Below, piece after piece: positions 26,347-34,751 of a DNA stretch of 64,000 nucleotides. The position numbers and the translations under genes were made by a program. This DNA comes from Halomonas sp. (GTDB taxonomy: Bacteria; Pseudomonadota; Gammaproteobacteria; Pseudomonadales; Halomonadaceae), in the NCBI RefSeq assembly GCF_011050415.1, contig NZ_DRFS01000003.1:186001-250000 (forward strand), read 5' to 3'. Within the stretch, counting starts at the first letter, position 1. Each line of letters opens with the position of its first letter. Under the pieces are notes generated by a model. The model had not been told where the DNA came from. It worked only from the letters and a program-made list of their open reading frames with translations, and searched no databases.

Positions 26347-27180
26347 ATGCCCAGCATCATTCGACAAATTCCGCTAGCCAGTGCAACCCACCACCACTCT
26401 CACGATTTCCATCAGATCGTGATTACCCTGTGCGGTTCATCGGAATTTGAAATCGAGGGGTTGGGTGGTCGGGTTAATGCGTTTTCGGGCTGCATCGTCC
26501 CAGCTAACCACGAACACTACTACTCAGGTAATGGGCATAATCGGCAGTTAATTCTCGACCTACCTGAGGATGCGCCTGCGTTGACCGGTGAAAACCGTGA
26601 GCTAGTCGCGCTATTCGATGCGCCACGTTTTTTTGCGCTGGATAACGCACTGCGCCACTACCTGGCCTTTATGGAAAGCGAGCTTGCCCAAGGCTTTGAC
26701 ACTTCAGACGTATCTTTTCAGCAAGATCGTTTAGCAGCCACTCTGCTAGGCTCATTGAAAGCGCGGCTTGGAACCACCCAAGGTGCTGCACAGCAACGAT
26801 TAGACTTATCCCGTATTGACCGCTTTATACGTCAGCATTTAGCCGATGAGCTACGAGTAGCAGATCTTGCGCGCTTGGCTTGCCTAAGCGAGGCACACTT
26901 TTCCGACTGTTTTCGTGCCCAAACGGGATTATCACCCTGGCAGTATGTGAAGCGCCAGCGCCTTCATGCGGCGCGCCAACTGATTTTACAGAGCCGTCTC
27001 CCCCTCACTGATATTGCGATTCAAACGGGCTTTGCCAATCAGAGCGCGCTTTCCCATGCGTTTCGACGCAGCTATGGCCTGTCTCCCCGTAAGCTGCGCC
27101 AATGCGATGCGCCGCCGGTTGCAGCCAACGCATCAAAACGTCCTTTAGGCCCGCTGGCAGGCCAGCAAAAATTCCACTAA
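26347..27180 (+). CDS. AraC-family regulator, cupin type; candidate regulator of proline utilisation
   Basis: A 277-residue regulator. An N-terminal cupin-like sensing domain (ATHHHSHDFHQIVITL and SGCIVPANHEHYYSG) is followed by a C-terminal double helix-turn-helix (about residues 155-255). The second contains FRRSYGLSPRKLRQ and the first VADLARLACLSEAHFSDCFR. The His-rich cupin start suggests ligand or metal binding. It stands directly before the put locus, with PutA lacking its own DNA-binding domain, so control of putP/putA by proline or a derivative is a reasonable inference. AGAGG precedes the ATG. Direct evidence for the target is only position. Confidence 0.88.
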   Translation: MPSIIRQIPLASATHHHSHDFHQIVITLCGSSEFEIEGLGGRVNAFSGCIVPANHEHYYSGNGHNRQLILDLPEDAPALTGENRELVALFDAPRFFALDNALRHYLAFMESELAQGFDTSDVSFQQDRLAATLLGSLKARLGTTQGAAQQRLDLSRIDRFIRQHLADELRVADLARLACLSEAHFSDCFRAQTGLSPWQYVKRQRLHAARQLILQSRLPLTDIAIQTGFANQSALSHAFRRSYGLSPRKLRQCDAPPVAANASKRPLGPLAGQQKFH

Positions 27181-27330
27181 AGTCGTAGTGTTGCTTTTCT
27201 TACCGTGGAATTGACACGTTTTGCCTTGAAAACGGCATACACCTAACGTGACCGCGTTCTACATTCGCTTATCGTTTGGGCGCTATGCCCTTCTAGCTAT
27301 TAGTTCTGTTTAGACTTTCGGGGGGCTTCA

Positions 27331-27516
27331 ATGCTCAATGCCAAGAAAAAGCGTGCCCTTGCCATCTGGCAAACTGTTCTAGACACGCTCTCCGGCACCC
27401 CCGTGAAGCCAGTGGCTCGCACTATGTACAGCGCTTGTCACCGAGAAAACCGATTTACTAATAACACCGCTGCCTTAGGCGGCAACGCGTCGCTACTGAC
27501 GCTCAAGGATGAGTGA
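27331..27516 (+). pseudogene. Remnant ending like a PutA C-terminus
   Basis: A 61-codon open frame whose last 18 residues read NNTAALGGNASLLTLKDE. The Asn-Thr-Ala-Ala-x-Gly-Gly-Asn-Ala-Ser-Leu-x-Thr pattern is the hallmark C-terminus of PutA proteins, and the intact PutA here ends TTAAGGNASLLATAE. The codons differ (TCG versus AGT for Ser), so it is not a recent copy of the local gene. The first 40 residues (MLNAKKKRALAIWQTVLDTL onward) do not resemble PutA. The likely explanation is a mostly deleted older putA whose 3' end survives. It is preceded by GGGGGG, so translation cannot be excluded. Confidence 0.6.
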
Positions 27517-27563
27517 ACAACTCATACGAAAACAACCTGAAATCCTGAAAAGGAAACTATTTT

Positions 27564-27725
27564 ATGGCGGATAATAATATAGGGAATGCCTTCACACTCG
27601 TAGCGTCTTTGCTGCTGATGATGGGCATAGGGATCAGATCGAAAAAACGCACAAACCACTTTGGTCATGACCTCCTAGGCAGTTTCTCTGCCGGGGCCAG
27701 TCACGTAAGGATTAACAAAAATTAA
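27564..27725 (+). pseudogene. Short frame resembling a decayed PutP N-terminus
   Basis: A 53-codon frame with ATG and AAGGAAA upstream. It encodes one hydrophobic helix (FTLVASLLLMMGIGIRSKKR) followed by HDLLGSFSAGASHV. The pieces align with the start of sodium/proline symporters: helix 1, a short basic loop, and the SAGASDMSGW sodium-site motif. About four to nine residues are missing in places and the frame ends just after SAGAS. Together with the putA-like 3' end 47 bases upstream, it suggests the ruins of an earlier putA-putP pair. A functional small membrane protein is the alternative. Confidence 0.5.
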
Positions 27726-27782
27726 AACCGCTCCATTACCGGTTTCTATCTGGTGTGGCGTAAAACCTGTCGGCGCTAGGGT

Positions 27783-27820
27783 TGTACGAAAAGTCAGCGT
27801 GCTTAAACATTTTTCGTACA
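27783..27820. promoter_or_regulatory. Perfect 10-bp inverted repeat before putP (candidate operator)
   Basis: TGTACGAAAA (27783-27792) and TTTTCGTACA (27811-27820) are exact reverse complements separated by 18 bases. The centre-to-centre distance is 28 bp, near 2.7 turns. It ends 36 bases before the putP ATG, the expected place for an operator or activator site. Binding by the upstream AraC protein is inference. Confidence 0.55.
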
Positions 27821-27856
27821 TAACTTAGCTCCATTCTGACGAACTGGAGAATTTTC

Positions 27857-29347
27857 ATGGCTACTGGTGTTTGGATTAGCTTAATTGGTTACTTTGCGCT
27901 GATGGTCGCCATAGGCGTTTATGCCATGCGCAAATCAACGTCTTCATCTGAAGATTATATGCTGGGAGGCCGAACCCTCAGCCCGCAAGTGGCAGCCTTG
28001 TCGGCTGGCGCTTCGGATATGAGCGGCTGGTTGCTGCTAGGGTTACCCGGGGCGATGTTCGTATCGGGCCTGGGTTCAGCCTGGATCGGTATCGGCCTGC
28101 TCGTGGGCGCACTTTTCAACTGGATTCTGGTCGCACCGCGTCTTCGTGAACAGACAATTCATTACGGCAATGCGATTACCATTCCGGCTTTCCTAGCCAA
28201 CCGATTTCCAACCCGCGCGCTATCTTTACGCACGGTGTCTGCCATCGTTATCGTTATCTTTTTCGCGGTGTATACGGCTTCTGGCTTAGTAGCAGGCGGC
28301 AAGCTGTTTGAAAGTGCGTTTTCCGGCGTTTATAACTTTGGTGATATGAGTAACTACTCGATGGGTGTCATGATCACACTCGGCGTGGTGCTTATTTACA
28401 CCGTTGTAGGTGGCTTCCTAGCCGTGAGCCTGACGGATTTCGTGCAAGGCTGCATCATGATGTTAGCGTTGGTGATCATGCCTCTGGTGGTGCTATTCGG
28501 CGAAGGTGGCGGCGGATTCTCCCAGGCGTCAGAAACTCTTAATGAAGTTGATCCTACGTTATTATCCTGGACGGCAGGGCTAACCTTCATAGGGTGGCTG
28601 TCTGCCGTTACCTGGGGGCTGGGCTATTTCGGCCAGCCGCATATCATTGTGCGCTTCATGGCGATCCGGTCTCAAAAAGATGTTCCTATTGCCCGCAACA
28701 TTGGCATGGGCTGGATGCTTATCTCCCTAATTGGTGCTGTTTCTCTGGGCATATTTGGTCGTGCCTATGCGATCCGAAATGGTCTTGATATCCAGGACCC
28801 CGAAACGATCTTTATTGTCCTCGCTAATTTGCTGTTCCATCCGCTGATCACCGGCTTCCTCTATGCAGCGCTACTTGCGGCGGTCATGAGTACCGTTTCC
28901 AGCCAGCTTCTGGTGGCGTCATCATCACTCACTGAAGACTTCTATCGCCTGTTCCTGCACAAGAACGCTAGCGAACAACAGTGTGTGGCCGTAGGCCGTG
29001 TATGTGTAGTACTGGTGGGCATTGTTGCCGCAGTGATTGCCTCTGACGAAGACTCTCAGGTACTGGGGCTGGTCAGTAACGCCTGGGCAGGTTTCGGTGC
29101 GGCGTTTGGCCCGCTGATTATTCTTTCGCTGATGTGGTCGCGCACAAACGGCAATGGTGCCATTGCAGGCATGGTAGTGGGTGCTGCTACCGTCATGATC
29201 TGGATTGCCTTGGGCTGGAACGGTGAGTTCATGGGTGGTCCTGGTGTGTACGAGATCATCCCCGGCTTTATCGCGTCCTTCATTGCCATCTTAGTGGTGA
29301 GCAACATGACTGACGACTCGGGTGAATATCAGCATATTAATCGCTAG
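27857..29347 (+). CDS. putP: Sodium/proline symporter PutP
   Basis: A 496-residue member of the solute:sodium symporter family, with about 13 membrane helices. It imports L-proline with Na+, which in a halophile can serve both nutrition and osmotic balance. The sodium/proline site motif SAGASDMSGW is at about residues 50-59. GLGYFGQPHIIVRFMAI and AALLAAVMSTVSSQLLVASS are also typical PutP segments. GGAG lies before the ATG. The putA start follows 85 bases after the stop, with a strong hairpin in between. Length matches E. coli PutP (502). Confidence 0.96.
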   Translation: MATGVWISLIGYFALMVAIGVYAMRKSTSSSEDYMLGGRTLSPQVAALSAGASDMSGWLLLGLPGAMFVSGLGSAWIGIGLLVGALFNWILVAPRLREQTIHYGNAITIPAFLANRFPTRALSLRTVSAIVIVIFFAVYTASGLVAGGKLFESAFSGVYNFGDMSNYSMGVMITLGVVLIYTVVGGFLAVSLTDFVQGCIMMLALVIMPLVVLFGEGGGGFSQASETLNEVDPTLLSWTAGLTFIGWLSAVTWGLGYFGQPHIIVRFMAIRSQKDVPIARNIGMGWMLISLIGAVSLGIFGRAYAIRNGLDIQDPETIFIVLANLLFHPLITGFLYAALLAAVMSTVSSQLLVASSSLTEDFYRLFLHKNASEQQCVAVGRVCVVLVGIVAAVIASDEDSQVLGLVSNAWAGFGAAFGPLIILSLMWSRTNGNGAIAGMVVGAATVMIWIALGWNGEFMGGPGVYEIIPGFIASFIAILVVSNMTDDSGEYQHINR

Positions 29348-29384
29348 TAATACGTCGCGATGCGCTGAGCGCATTCAAAGTATC

Positions 29385-29410
29385 GAGAGGGCTCCTGCGG
29401 GAGCCCTCTC
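29385..29410 (+). terminator. Strong hairpin between putP and putA
   Basis: GAGAGGGCTCC and GGAGCCCTCTC form a perfect 11-bp stem with loop TGCG. There is no T-run, so it may stabilise the putP message end or partly attenuate transcription into putA rather than fully stop it. The putA ribosome site (AAGGAGAG) begins eight bases after the stem. Confidence 0.6.
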
Positions 29411-29432
29411 GTGTAGCAAGGAGAGACCCTGT

Positions 29433-32400
29433 ATGACCGAAGCCAATCATTACCTGCAGAGCGATGTGAGTGATCTACGCTCACGTATTCGCAGCAACTA
29501 CGACGCCAATGAGGCAGAGGTGCTGCACGGGCTTATCGAATGTATAAAGCTATCGGAGGATGACCGCAAGAAGGTCGCCGCCATCGGCGCCAAGTACGTA
29601 GAGCGTGTGCGCAAGGAAAGGTCGCCCTCAATGATGGAAGCCTTCCTAGCCGAGTACGGACTCTCAACCACCGAGGGCGTTGGCTTGATGTGCCTCGCTG
29701 AAGCGCTGCTGCGCGTGCCCGATGCAGAAACCATCGACGACCTGATCCACGACAAGATTGAGCCCTCCGACTGGGGCGCCCACCTGGGCAAGTCGTCCTC
29801 ATCAATGGTGAATGCCTCAACTTGGGCGCTGTTATTAACCGGCAAGGTACTAGCAGAAGACCCCAAGGGGCCGACGCGAGCGCTACGCGGCTTGGTGCGC
29901 CGCATGGGCGAGCCGGTGGTACGTAAGGCCGTTGGCCAGTCGATGAAAATTCTTGGCCGCCAGTTCGTACTCGGCCAAACCATCGAAGAAGGCATGAAGA
30001 ATGCCCGTGAACTCGAGAAACAGGGCTACACCTACTCCTACGACATGCTAGGCGAGGCAGCGCGTACCGATGAGGACGCCGTTCGCTATCACCAAGCTTA
30101 CGCTAAGGCGATCTCCGCCATTGCTGAACAGGCCAAGGGCGATGTACGTGGCAGCCCCGGCATTTCAGTGAAGCTCTCGGCGCTACATCCACGCTATGAA
30201 TACACCCATCGCGACACGGTAATGGCGGAACTGGTACCACGCGCCAAAGAATTAGTGCAGCAAGCCGCCAAGGCTAATATCGGTTTCAATATCGACGCTG
30301 AAGAGCAGGATCGTCTGGATCTATCCCTCGACGTGATTGAGGCCTTAATGGCCGACCCCAGCCTGGATGGGTGGGACGGCTTCGGTGTGGTGGTTCAGGC
30401 CTACGGTCGTCGCGCGGCCCCAGTGATTGAGACCCTCTATGAGCTGGCTGAGCGGTTCAATCGTAAGATCATGGTGCGCCTGGTGAAAGGTGCTTACTGG
30501 GATACCGAAATCAAGCTATCCCAGGAAATGGGGGTCAAAACCTTCCCTGTTTTCACCCGCAAGGTCAACACCGATGTCAGCTACATGGCCTGCGCCCAAA
30601 TGCTGCTCGACCGCCGCGACCGTATCTACCCGCAGTTCGCCACCCATAACGCCCATACCTGTGCCGCCGTTGTGGAGATGGCGGGGGGTGACAAGGACAG
30701 CTACGAGTTTCAGCGCCTCCATGGCATGGGCGAGTCGCTGCATCACATTGTCAAGGAGACGGAAGGCACTCACTGTCGCATCTACGCCCCGGTGGGCGCA
30801 CACCGCGACCTGCTGGCCTATCTGGTACGCCGCCTGCTAGAGAACGGTGCCAACTCCTCGTTCGTCAACCAAGTGGTGGATAGCTCGATTCCACCGAGCG
30901 ATGTTGCAAGGGACCCCATTGAAGGCTTTAAGCAACTCGGCAATGAAATTTCAAGCCCCTTAATCCGCCAGCCCGGCGAACTGTTCACCCCCGACCGCAA
31001 GAACTCGAAGGGCTATCGTATCAACGAACCCGCCTCGATTCTGCCGCTTTTAAATGCACGCGAAGCATTTGCCAATGCCACCTGGACAGCTGGCCCCATG
31101 CTAGTGGGCAACCCTGCTCCCAAGGGTCCGGCGCGTGATGCCGTCTCCCCCGCCGATGGCAAGTGCGTGATCGGCAAGGTGCATGAAGCCACTCCAGAAG
31201 AGGTCGCCACTGCACTCGATGCCGCCGAGCAAGGCTTCAAAGAGTGGTCGGCGCGCCCCGTAGCCGAGCGTGCTGAGGTACTGCGCCGCACCGCCGATCT
31301 CTACGAAGAGCACATCGCCGAGCTGACCGTGATCACCACCCGCGAAGCGGGCAAGATGATGTTCGATGGCATTGCCGAAGTGCGTGAAGCAGTGGATTTC
31401 CTACGTTTTTATGCCAACGAAGGCGAGCGGCTGGAAGCTGAAGAGCCCGGCAGCGCCCGTGGTATCTTCGTTTGCATCAGCCCGTGGAACTTCCCCCTAG
31501 CCATCACCACCGGACAGATCGCGGCCGCCCTGGTGGCTGGTAACGCGGTACTTGCCAAGCCCGCCGAACAGACGCCGCTCATCGCCGCCCGTGCCGTCGA
31601 GCTAATGCGTGAGGCCGGCCTGCCGGAAGCGGCCCTGCAGCTGCTGCCAGGCGATGGTCCGACGGTGGGCGGCCCGCTGACCAGCGACCCACGTATCGCC
31701 GGCGTATGCTTCACGGGCTCTACCCCGGTGGCGCAGATCATCCACAAGGCGCTGGCCGAGAACGCAGGCTCCGATGCGGTGTTGATCGCCGAGACCGGAG
31801 GGCTCAACTCCATGATCGTGGACTCCACGGCGCTGACCGAACAGGCGGTACGCGATATCCTGATCTCCTCCTTCCAGTCGGCTGGCCAGCGCTGTTCCGC
31901 ACTGCGCATGCTGTATGTACAGGAAGAGGCCCGCGACCGGCTGCTCAACATGCTCTACGGCGCCATGGACGCTCTCACCATCGGCGATCCCTGGAACACC
32001 GACACCGATGTCTCGCCAGTGATCGACGCCGATGCCCAGACCGAAATCAGCGAGTATGTAACAGCGCATGAGAAAGCTGGCAAGGTACTCAAGAAGCTAT
32101 CCGCGCCAACCAACGGCACTTTCGTTACTCCGGCGGTAATCGAGGTTGGCGGCATTGAAGATCTCGAGCGTGAAATCTTCGGCCCGGTGCTGCATGTAGC
32201 CACCTTCAAAGCGCGCGATATCGACAAGGTGGTCGACGACATTAATGCCAAGGGCTACGGTCTGACCTTCGGCCTGCATACCCGCATTGATGACCGCGTG
32301 CAGCAGATCGTCGAGCGTATTCATGTCGGCAACGTCTACGTTAATCGTAACCAAATCGGCGCCATCGTTGGCTCTCAACCGTTCGGCGGCGAGGGCCTCT

Positions 32401-33098
32401 CGGGCACCGGACCCAAGGCCGGTGGCCCGCTCTACGTAACGCGCTTTCGCCGCACTGCGGACCCAGAGCGCCACGGGGCAGCTGAGGGGAATGCCGTACC
32501 ACTCAGCGACCTCCAAGCAGCTGTTGACGGGCTGGATGCGCGTAACTGGGCGGTACGGCCCAATCGGATTGAGGTGCTGCGCAAGGCCCTCTCAGGCAAA
32601 AGAGGCGTGATTCGCAAGGCGCTTGCCGAAACGGCAGCTTTAGATATGACATCACAAACACTGCCGGGGCCAACGGGGGAAAGCAACCGATTAGCGATGT
32701 ATCCCAAGGGAGTGGTGCTGTGCCTAGGACCGAATATTGATATCGCCATTGCACAGGCTGCTCAGGCTCTCGGCGCGGGCTGTGCGGCGGTCGTCGTTGC
32801 ACCAGGCGCGGTTCAAGCAGTTCAACCGTTGATTGATGCCGGCGCGCCGGTGGCCGGGCTTGATGGAAGCGTTTCAGCCGAGACACTCAGCGAGGTCAAA
32901 GGTATTGCCGCAGTCGCCGCCGCTGGTGCCAGCGACTGGACCCGTGAACTACGGATTGCGCTGGCCAAGCGCGACGGTGCCATCATCCCGCTCGAGACCC
33001 AAACCATCTCACCGGATCGCTATGTGGTGGAGCGCCATCTATGTATCGACACCACCGCAGCAGGCGGCAATGCCAGTCTGTTGGCAACGGCTGAATAG
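29433..33098 (+). CDS. putA: Bifunctional proline dehydrogenase / L-glutamate gamma-semialdehyde dehydrogenase PutA (no DNA-binding domain)
   Basis: A 1221-residue enzyme oxidising proline to glutamate. The FAD-containing proline dehydrogenase barrel occupies roughly residues 90-460, with RLVKGAYWDTEIK and PVGAHRDLLAYLVRRLLENG. The aldehyde dehydrogenase domain follows, with Glu787 in AETGG and Cys821 in SAGQRCSAL, 34 residues apart as in the family. A C-terminal domain of about 150 residues follows FGGEGLSGTGPKAGGP and ends TTAAGGNASLL. The N-terminal ribbon-helix-helix repressor domain of trifunctional PutA is absent, giving the type-B layout. The ATG at 29433 follows AAGGAGAG; the open frame upstream lies over the hairpin. 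Confidence 0.96.
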   Translation: MTEANHYLQSDVSDLRSRIRSNYDANEAEVLHGLIECIKLSEDDRKKVAAIGAKYVERVRKERSPSMMEAFLAEYGLSTTEGVGLMCLAEALLRVPDAETIDDLIHDKIEPSDWGAHLGKSSSSMVNASTWALLLTGKVLAEDPKGPTRALRGLVRRMGEPVVRKAVGQSMKILGRQFVLGQTIEEGMKNARELEKQGYTYSYDMLGEAARTDEDAVRYHQAYAKAISAIAEQAKGDVRGSPGISVKLSALHPRYEYTHRDTVMAELVPRAKELVQQAAKANIGFNIDAEEQDRLDLSLDVIEALMADPSLDGWDGFGVVVQAYGRRAAPVIETLYELAERFNRKIMVRLVKGAYWDTEIKLSQEMGVKTFPVFTRKVNTDVSYMACAQMLLDRRDRIYPQFATHNAHTCAAVVEMAGGDKDSYEFQRLHGMGESLHHIVKETEGTHCRIYAPVGAHRDLLAYLVRRLLENGANSSFVNQVVDSSIPPSDVARDPIEGFKQLGNEISSPLIRQPGELFTPDRKNSKGYRINEPASILPLLNAREAFANATWTAGPMLVGNPAPKGPARDAVSPADGKCVIGKVHEATPEEVATALDAAEQGFKEWSARPVAERAEVLRRTADLYEEHIAELTVITTREAGKMMFDGIAEVREAVDFLRFYANEGERLEAEEPGSARGIFVCISPWNFPLAITTGQIAAALVAGNAVLAKPAEQTPLIAARAVELMREAGLPEAALQLLPGDGPTVGGPLTSDPRIAGVCFTGSTPVAQIIHKALAENAGSDAVLIAETGGLNSMIVDSTALTEQAVRDILISSFQSAGQRCSALRMLYVQEEARDRLLNMLYGAMDALTIGDPWNTDTDVSPVIDADAQTEISEYVTAHEKAGKVLKKLSAPTNGTFVTPAVIEVGGIEDLEREIFGPVLHVATFKARDIDKVVDDINAKGYGLTFGLHTRIDDRVQQIVERIHVGNVYVNRNQIGAIVGSQPFGGEGLSGTGPKAGGPLYVTRFRRTADPERHGAAEGNAVPLSDLQAAVDGLDARNWAVRPNRIEVLRKALSGKRGVIRKALAETAALDMTSQTLPGPTGESNRLAMYPKGVVLCLGPNIDIAIAQAAQALGAGCAAVVVAPGAVQAVQPLIDAGAPVAGLDGSVSAETLSEVKGIAAVAAAGASDWTRELRIALAKRDGAIIPLETQTISPDRYVVERHLCIDTTAAGGNASLLATAE

Positions 33099-33113
33099 GA
33101 CGACGCTTCGTTC

Positions 33114-33139
33114 GTGAGCGGCAGCTTGATGCCGCTCAC
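33114..33139 (+). terminator. Hairpin just after putA
   Basis: GTGAGCGGCA and TGCCGCTCAC form a perfect 10-bp stem with a six-base loop, 15 bases after the putA stop, without a T-run. A canonical terminator follows 28 bases later. Confidence 0.5.
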
Positions 33140-33167
33140 TCAGTCTCCGGTATTAGTCTCCAATTAC

Positions 33168-33194
33168 AGCCACTACTCGATAGTGGCTTTTTTT
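33168..33194 (+). terminator. Intrinsic terminator of the put locus
   Basis: AGCCACTA, a five-base loop and TAGTGGCT form an 8-bp stem; the last stem base begins a run of seven T residues. This is a canonical rho-independent terminator on the plus strand, downstream of putA. The remaining bases up to 33370 contain no gene. Confidence 0.88.
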
Positions 33195-33370
33195 ATCTGA
33201 CTTCCGGGTGCCCCTAATAGGATGCTAGCACTGCTAGGCTCTTTGCCTCTCCTAACCCTTGCCCTGGATCAATAATCCACTCCTTGGGTCTCGTTACACT
33301 GGTTTCATCGTGAAGCGGCTATCGAGAGCCGTCTAGTCTTACTATTTGCTTTAACAACAGGAGTGATCCC

Positions 33371-33997
33371 ATGCGTAAAGCCGCCCTGCCTACTCTACTT
33401 GTATCCACTGTTGCTGCTGCGGCGATGATGACCAGCAGCCAGGTATTCGCCTACGGTGCTGGCGACTTCTTTACCCGCGTTGGTGTAGCCAAAATAGCTC
33501 CGACCAGTGACAACGGCTCACTGGCTGGCGGTGCGCTTTCTGTGGATGTACAGGATAAAACCAACTTTGCCTTCACGCTGGGCTATCGCTTTCACGATAA
33601 AGTCGGTGTCGAACTTTTAGCGGCTCTGCCGTTTAAGCATGACATCCATTTAAATGGCGATAATATTGCTTCTACCAAGCACCTGCCGCCTACTCTAACG
33701 CTGCAGTACTATCCACTTGGCGGCACGCACTCGCGGGTACAGCCTTATGTAGGTGCAGGTATTAACTACACCCGTTTTTCGGATGAACAGTTAACGATTG
33801 GCGATCTGAACCTTGATAACTCCTGGGGCGCTGCGGGCCAAGTCGGTGTCGACTTATTGATTGATGGCAACTGGGCGCTGAATGCTGCGGCCTGGTACAT
33901 AGATATCGATACCGATGCTAGTGTCAATGGCGCCTCGGCAGGCACCGTGGAGATTGATCCGCTGGTTGTGATGGCGGGACTTAGCTACCGTTTTTAA
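33371..33997 (+). CDS. ompW: OmpW-family outer-membrane protein
   Basis: A 208-residue outer-membrane beta-barrel. The N-terminal signal peptide (MRKAALPTLLVSTVAAAAMM) ends at SSQVFA, with cleavage expected after residue 27. The mature part starts with GDFFTRVGVAKIAP and contains PTLTLQYYPLGG and VQPYVGAGINYTRF, typical of OmpW. The C-terminus LSYRF has the terminal Phe needed for barrel insertion. OmpW proteins form narrow hydrophobic channels and often respond to stress or salinity; the substrate here is unknown. AGGAG precedes the ATG. A bidirectional hairpin separates it from convergent yqcC. Confidence 0.94.
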   Translation: MRKAALPTLLVSTVAAAAMMTSSQVFAYGAGDFFTRVGVAKIAPTSDNGSLAGGALSVDVQDKTNFAFTLGYRFHDKVGVELLAALPFKHDIHLNGDNIASTKHLPPTLTLQYYPLGGTHSRVQPYVGAGINYTRFSDEQLTIGDLNLDNSWGAAGQVGVDLLIDGNWALNAAAWYIDIDTDASVNGASAGTVEIDPLVVMAGLSYRF

Positions 33998-34035
33998 GTT
34001 ATCCACGGCTATAATGCCTACCTAGTATCAACCAA

Positions 34036-34060
34036 AAAGCCTGCTCAGCGAGCAGGCTTT
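34036..34060. terminator. Bidirectional terminator between ompW and yqcC
   Basis: AAAGCCTGCT and AGCAGGCTTT form a perfect 10-bp stem with a five-base loop. The A-rich left arm and T-rich right arm give a U-run on either strand, suiting the convergent neighbours. Confidence 0.85.
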
Positions 34061-34093
34061 GTTGTTTCAACCATATTCCGCTTTAGATAGCCA

Positions 34094-34426
34094 TCAGCCT
34101 TCGGTTACCAGCTGGTCAACTCTCTCTACTGCGCGTACCACCAGTAGTTGGTGATGCGCGGGCACTTTCTCCTGTTGCAAATACGCCGCTACGGCAGGCG
34201 CTATCTCACATTTCGCGGGCATCGTTGCACCTGCATCAATTAATGCGTTTAAGCGTGCAATAAACACAAAGCGTATCCATTGTGGAAGCGACATTGTGTC
34301 GATGCAAAATGGCTGCTGACTGGCAAACGCCTCTGCATCGGGTGTCGGCATTCGCCATAGATTGGCAGCTTTCATTGACGCCTCAAGCTCTAGAAGCGCA
34401 GTTTGCAGTGGCTGATAAGTACTCAT
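34094..34426 (-). CDS. yqcC: YqcC-family protein (DUF446)
   Basis: A 110-residue helical protein of the YqcC family. LLELEASMKAANLW, then PTPDAEAFASQQPFCIDTM, LPQWIRFVFIARLNALID and the later LVVRAVERVDQLV are characteristic. The function is not established. In many gammaproteobacteria yqcC sits beside truC (tRNA pseudouridine synthase), but no such gene is seen here. The ribosome site is weak. The gene ends at the shared terminator with ompW. Confidence 0.88.
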   Translation of the reverse strand: MSTYQPLQTALLELEASMKAANLWRMPTPDAEAFASQQPFCIDTMSLPQWIRFVFIARLNALIDAGATMPAKCEIAPAVAAYLQQEKVPAHHQLLVVRAVERVDQLVTEG

Positions 34427-34751
34427 AAATACGTTTGCAGATACCTTTGGTTAAATGAATAAACGCCTTGGCTGACTATTATCTCTACTCAGCGATCTGC
34501 TTGCTACAGCACAGCCATGGATTAAAGTTATCCATAGACCCACAGAAAACCTGCACGAGCCTGTGGATAAACTATGGAAAGGTCTCGCAGCGCTTGCTCT
34601 CATGCGGCTTACACCCAGTTGTTTAATTTTTAACCGTATTGTCATCAGCGTTGTTAAGGCTTTGTAATAAACAGTGTGTTTTATCCACTGCGGCGGCTGA
34701 CAGCGCCACATCAGCAAGGTAGAGTGCAGGCTTGAAATGCGGAAGGATGTT
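34427..34751. other. Intergenic region with three DnaA-box-like sequences
   Basis: No convincing gene in 325 bases between yqcC and DUF3549. It holds TTATCCATA (34528-34536), TGTGGATAA (34562-34570, an exact DnaA box on the minus strand) and TTATCCACT (34681-34689). A fourth near-match, TTATCCACG, lies at 33999-34007 after ompW. AT-rich sequence (34620-34640) lies between. A frame of 88 codons on the minus strand overlaps this but has no family features. Confidence 0.5.

Noticed and set aside
34451..34717. Minus-strand frame of 88 codons between yqcC and DUF3549
   Set aside because: It starts without a ribosome site, resembles no family and overlaps the DnaA-box-like cluster; treated as noncoding.
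33999..34750. Chromosome origin oriC
   Set aside because: DnaA-like boxes are present, but there is no dnaA/dnaN/rpmH or gidA neighbourhood, and the AT-rich unwinding region is short; a non-origin DnaA site is more likely.
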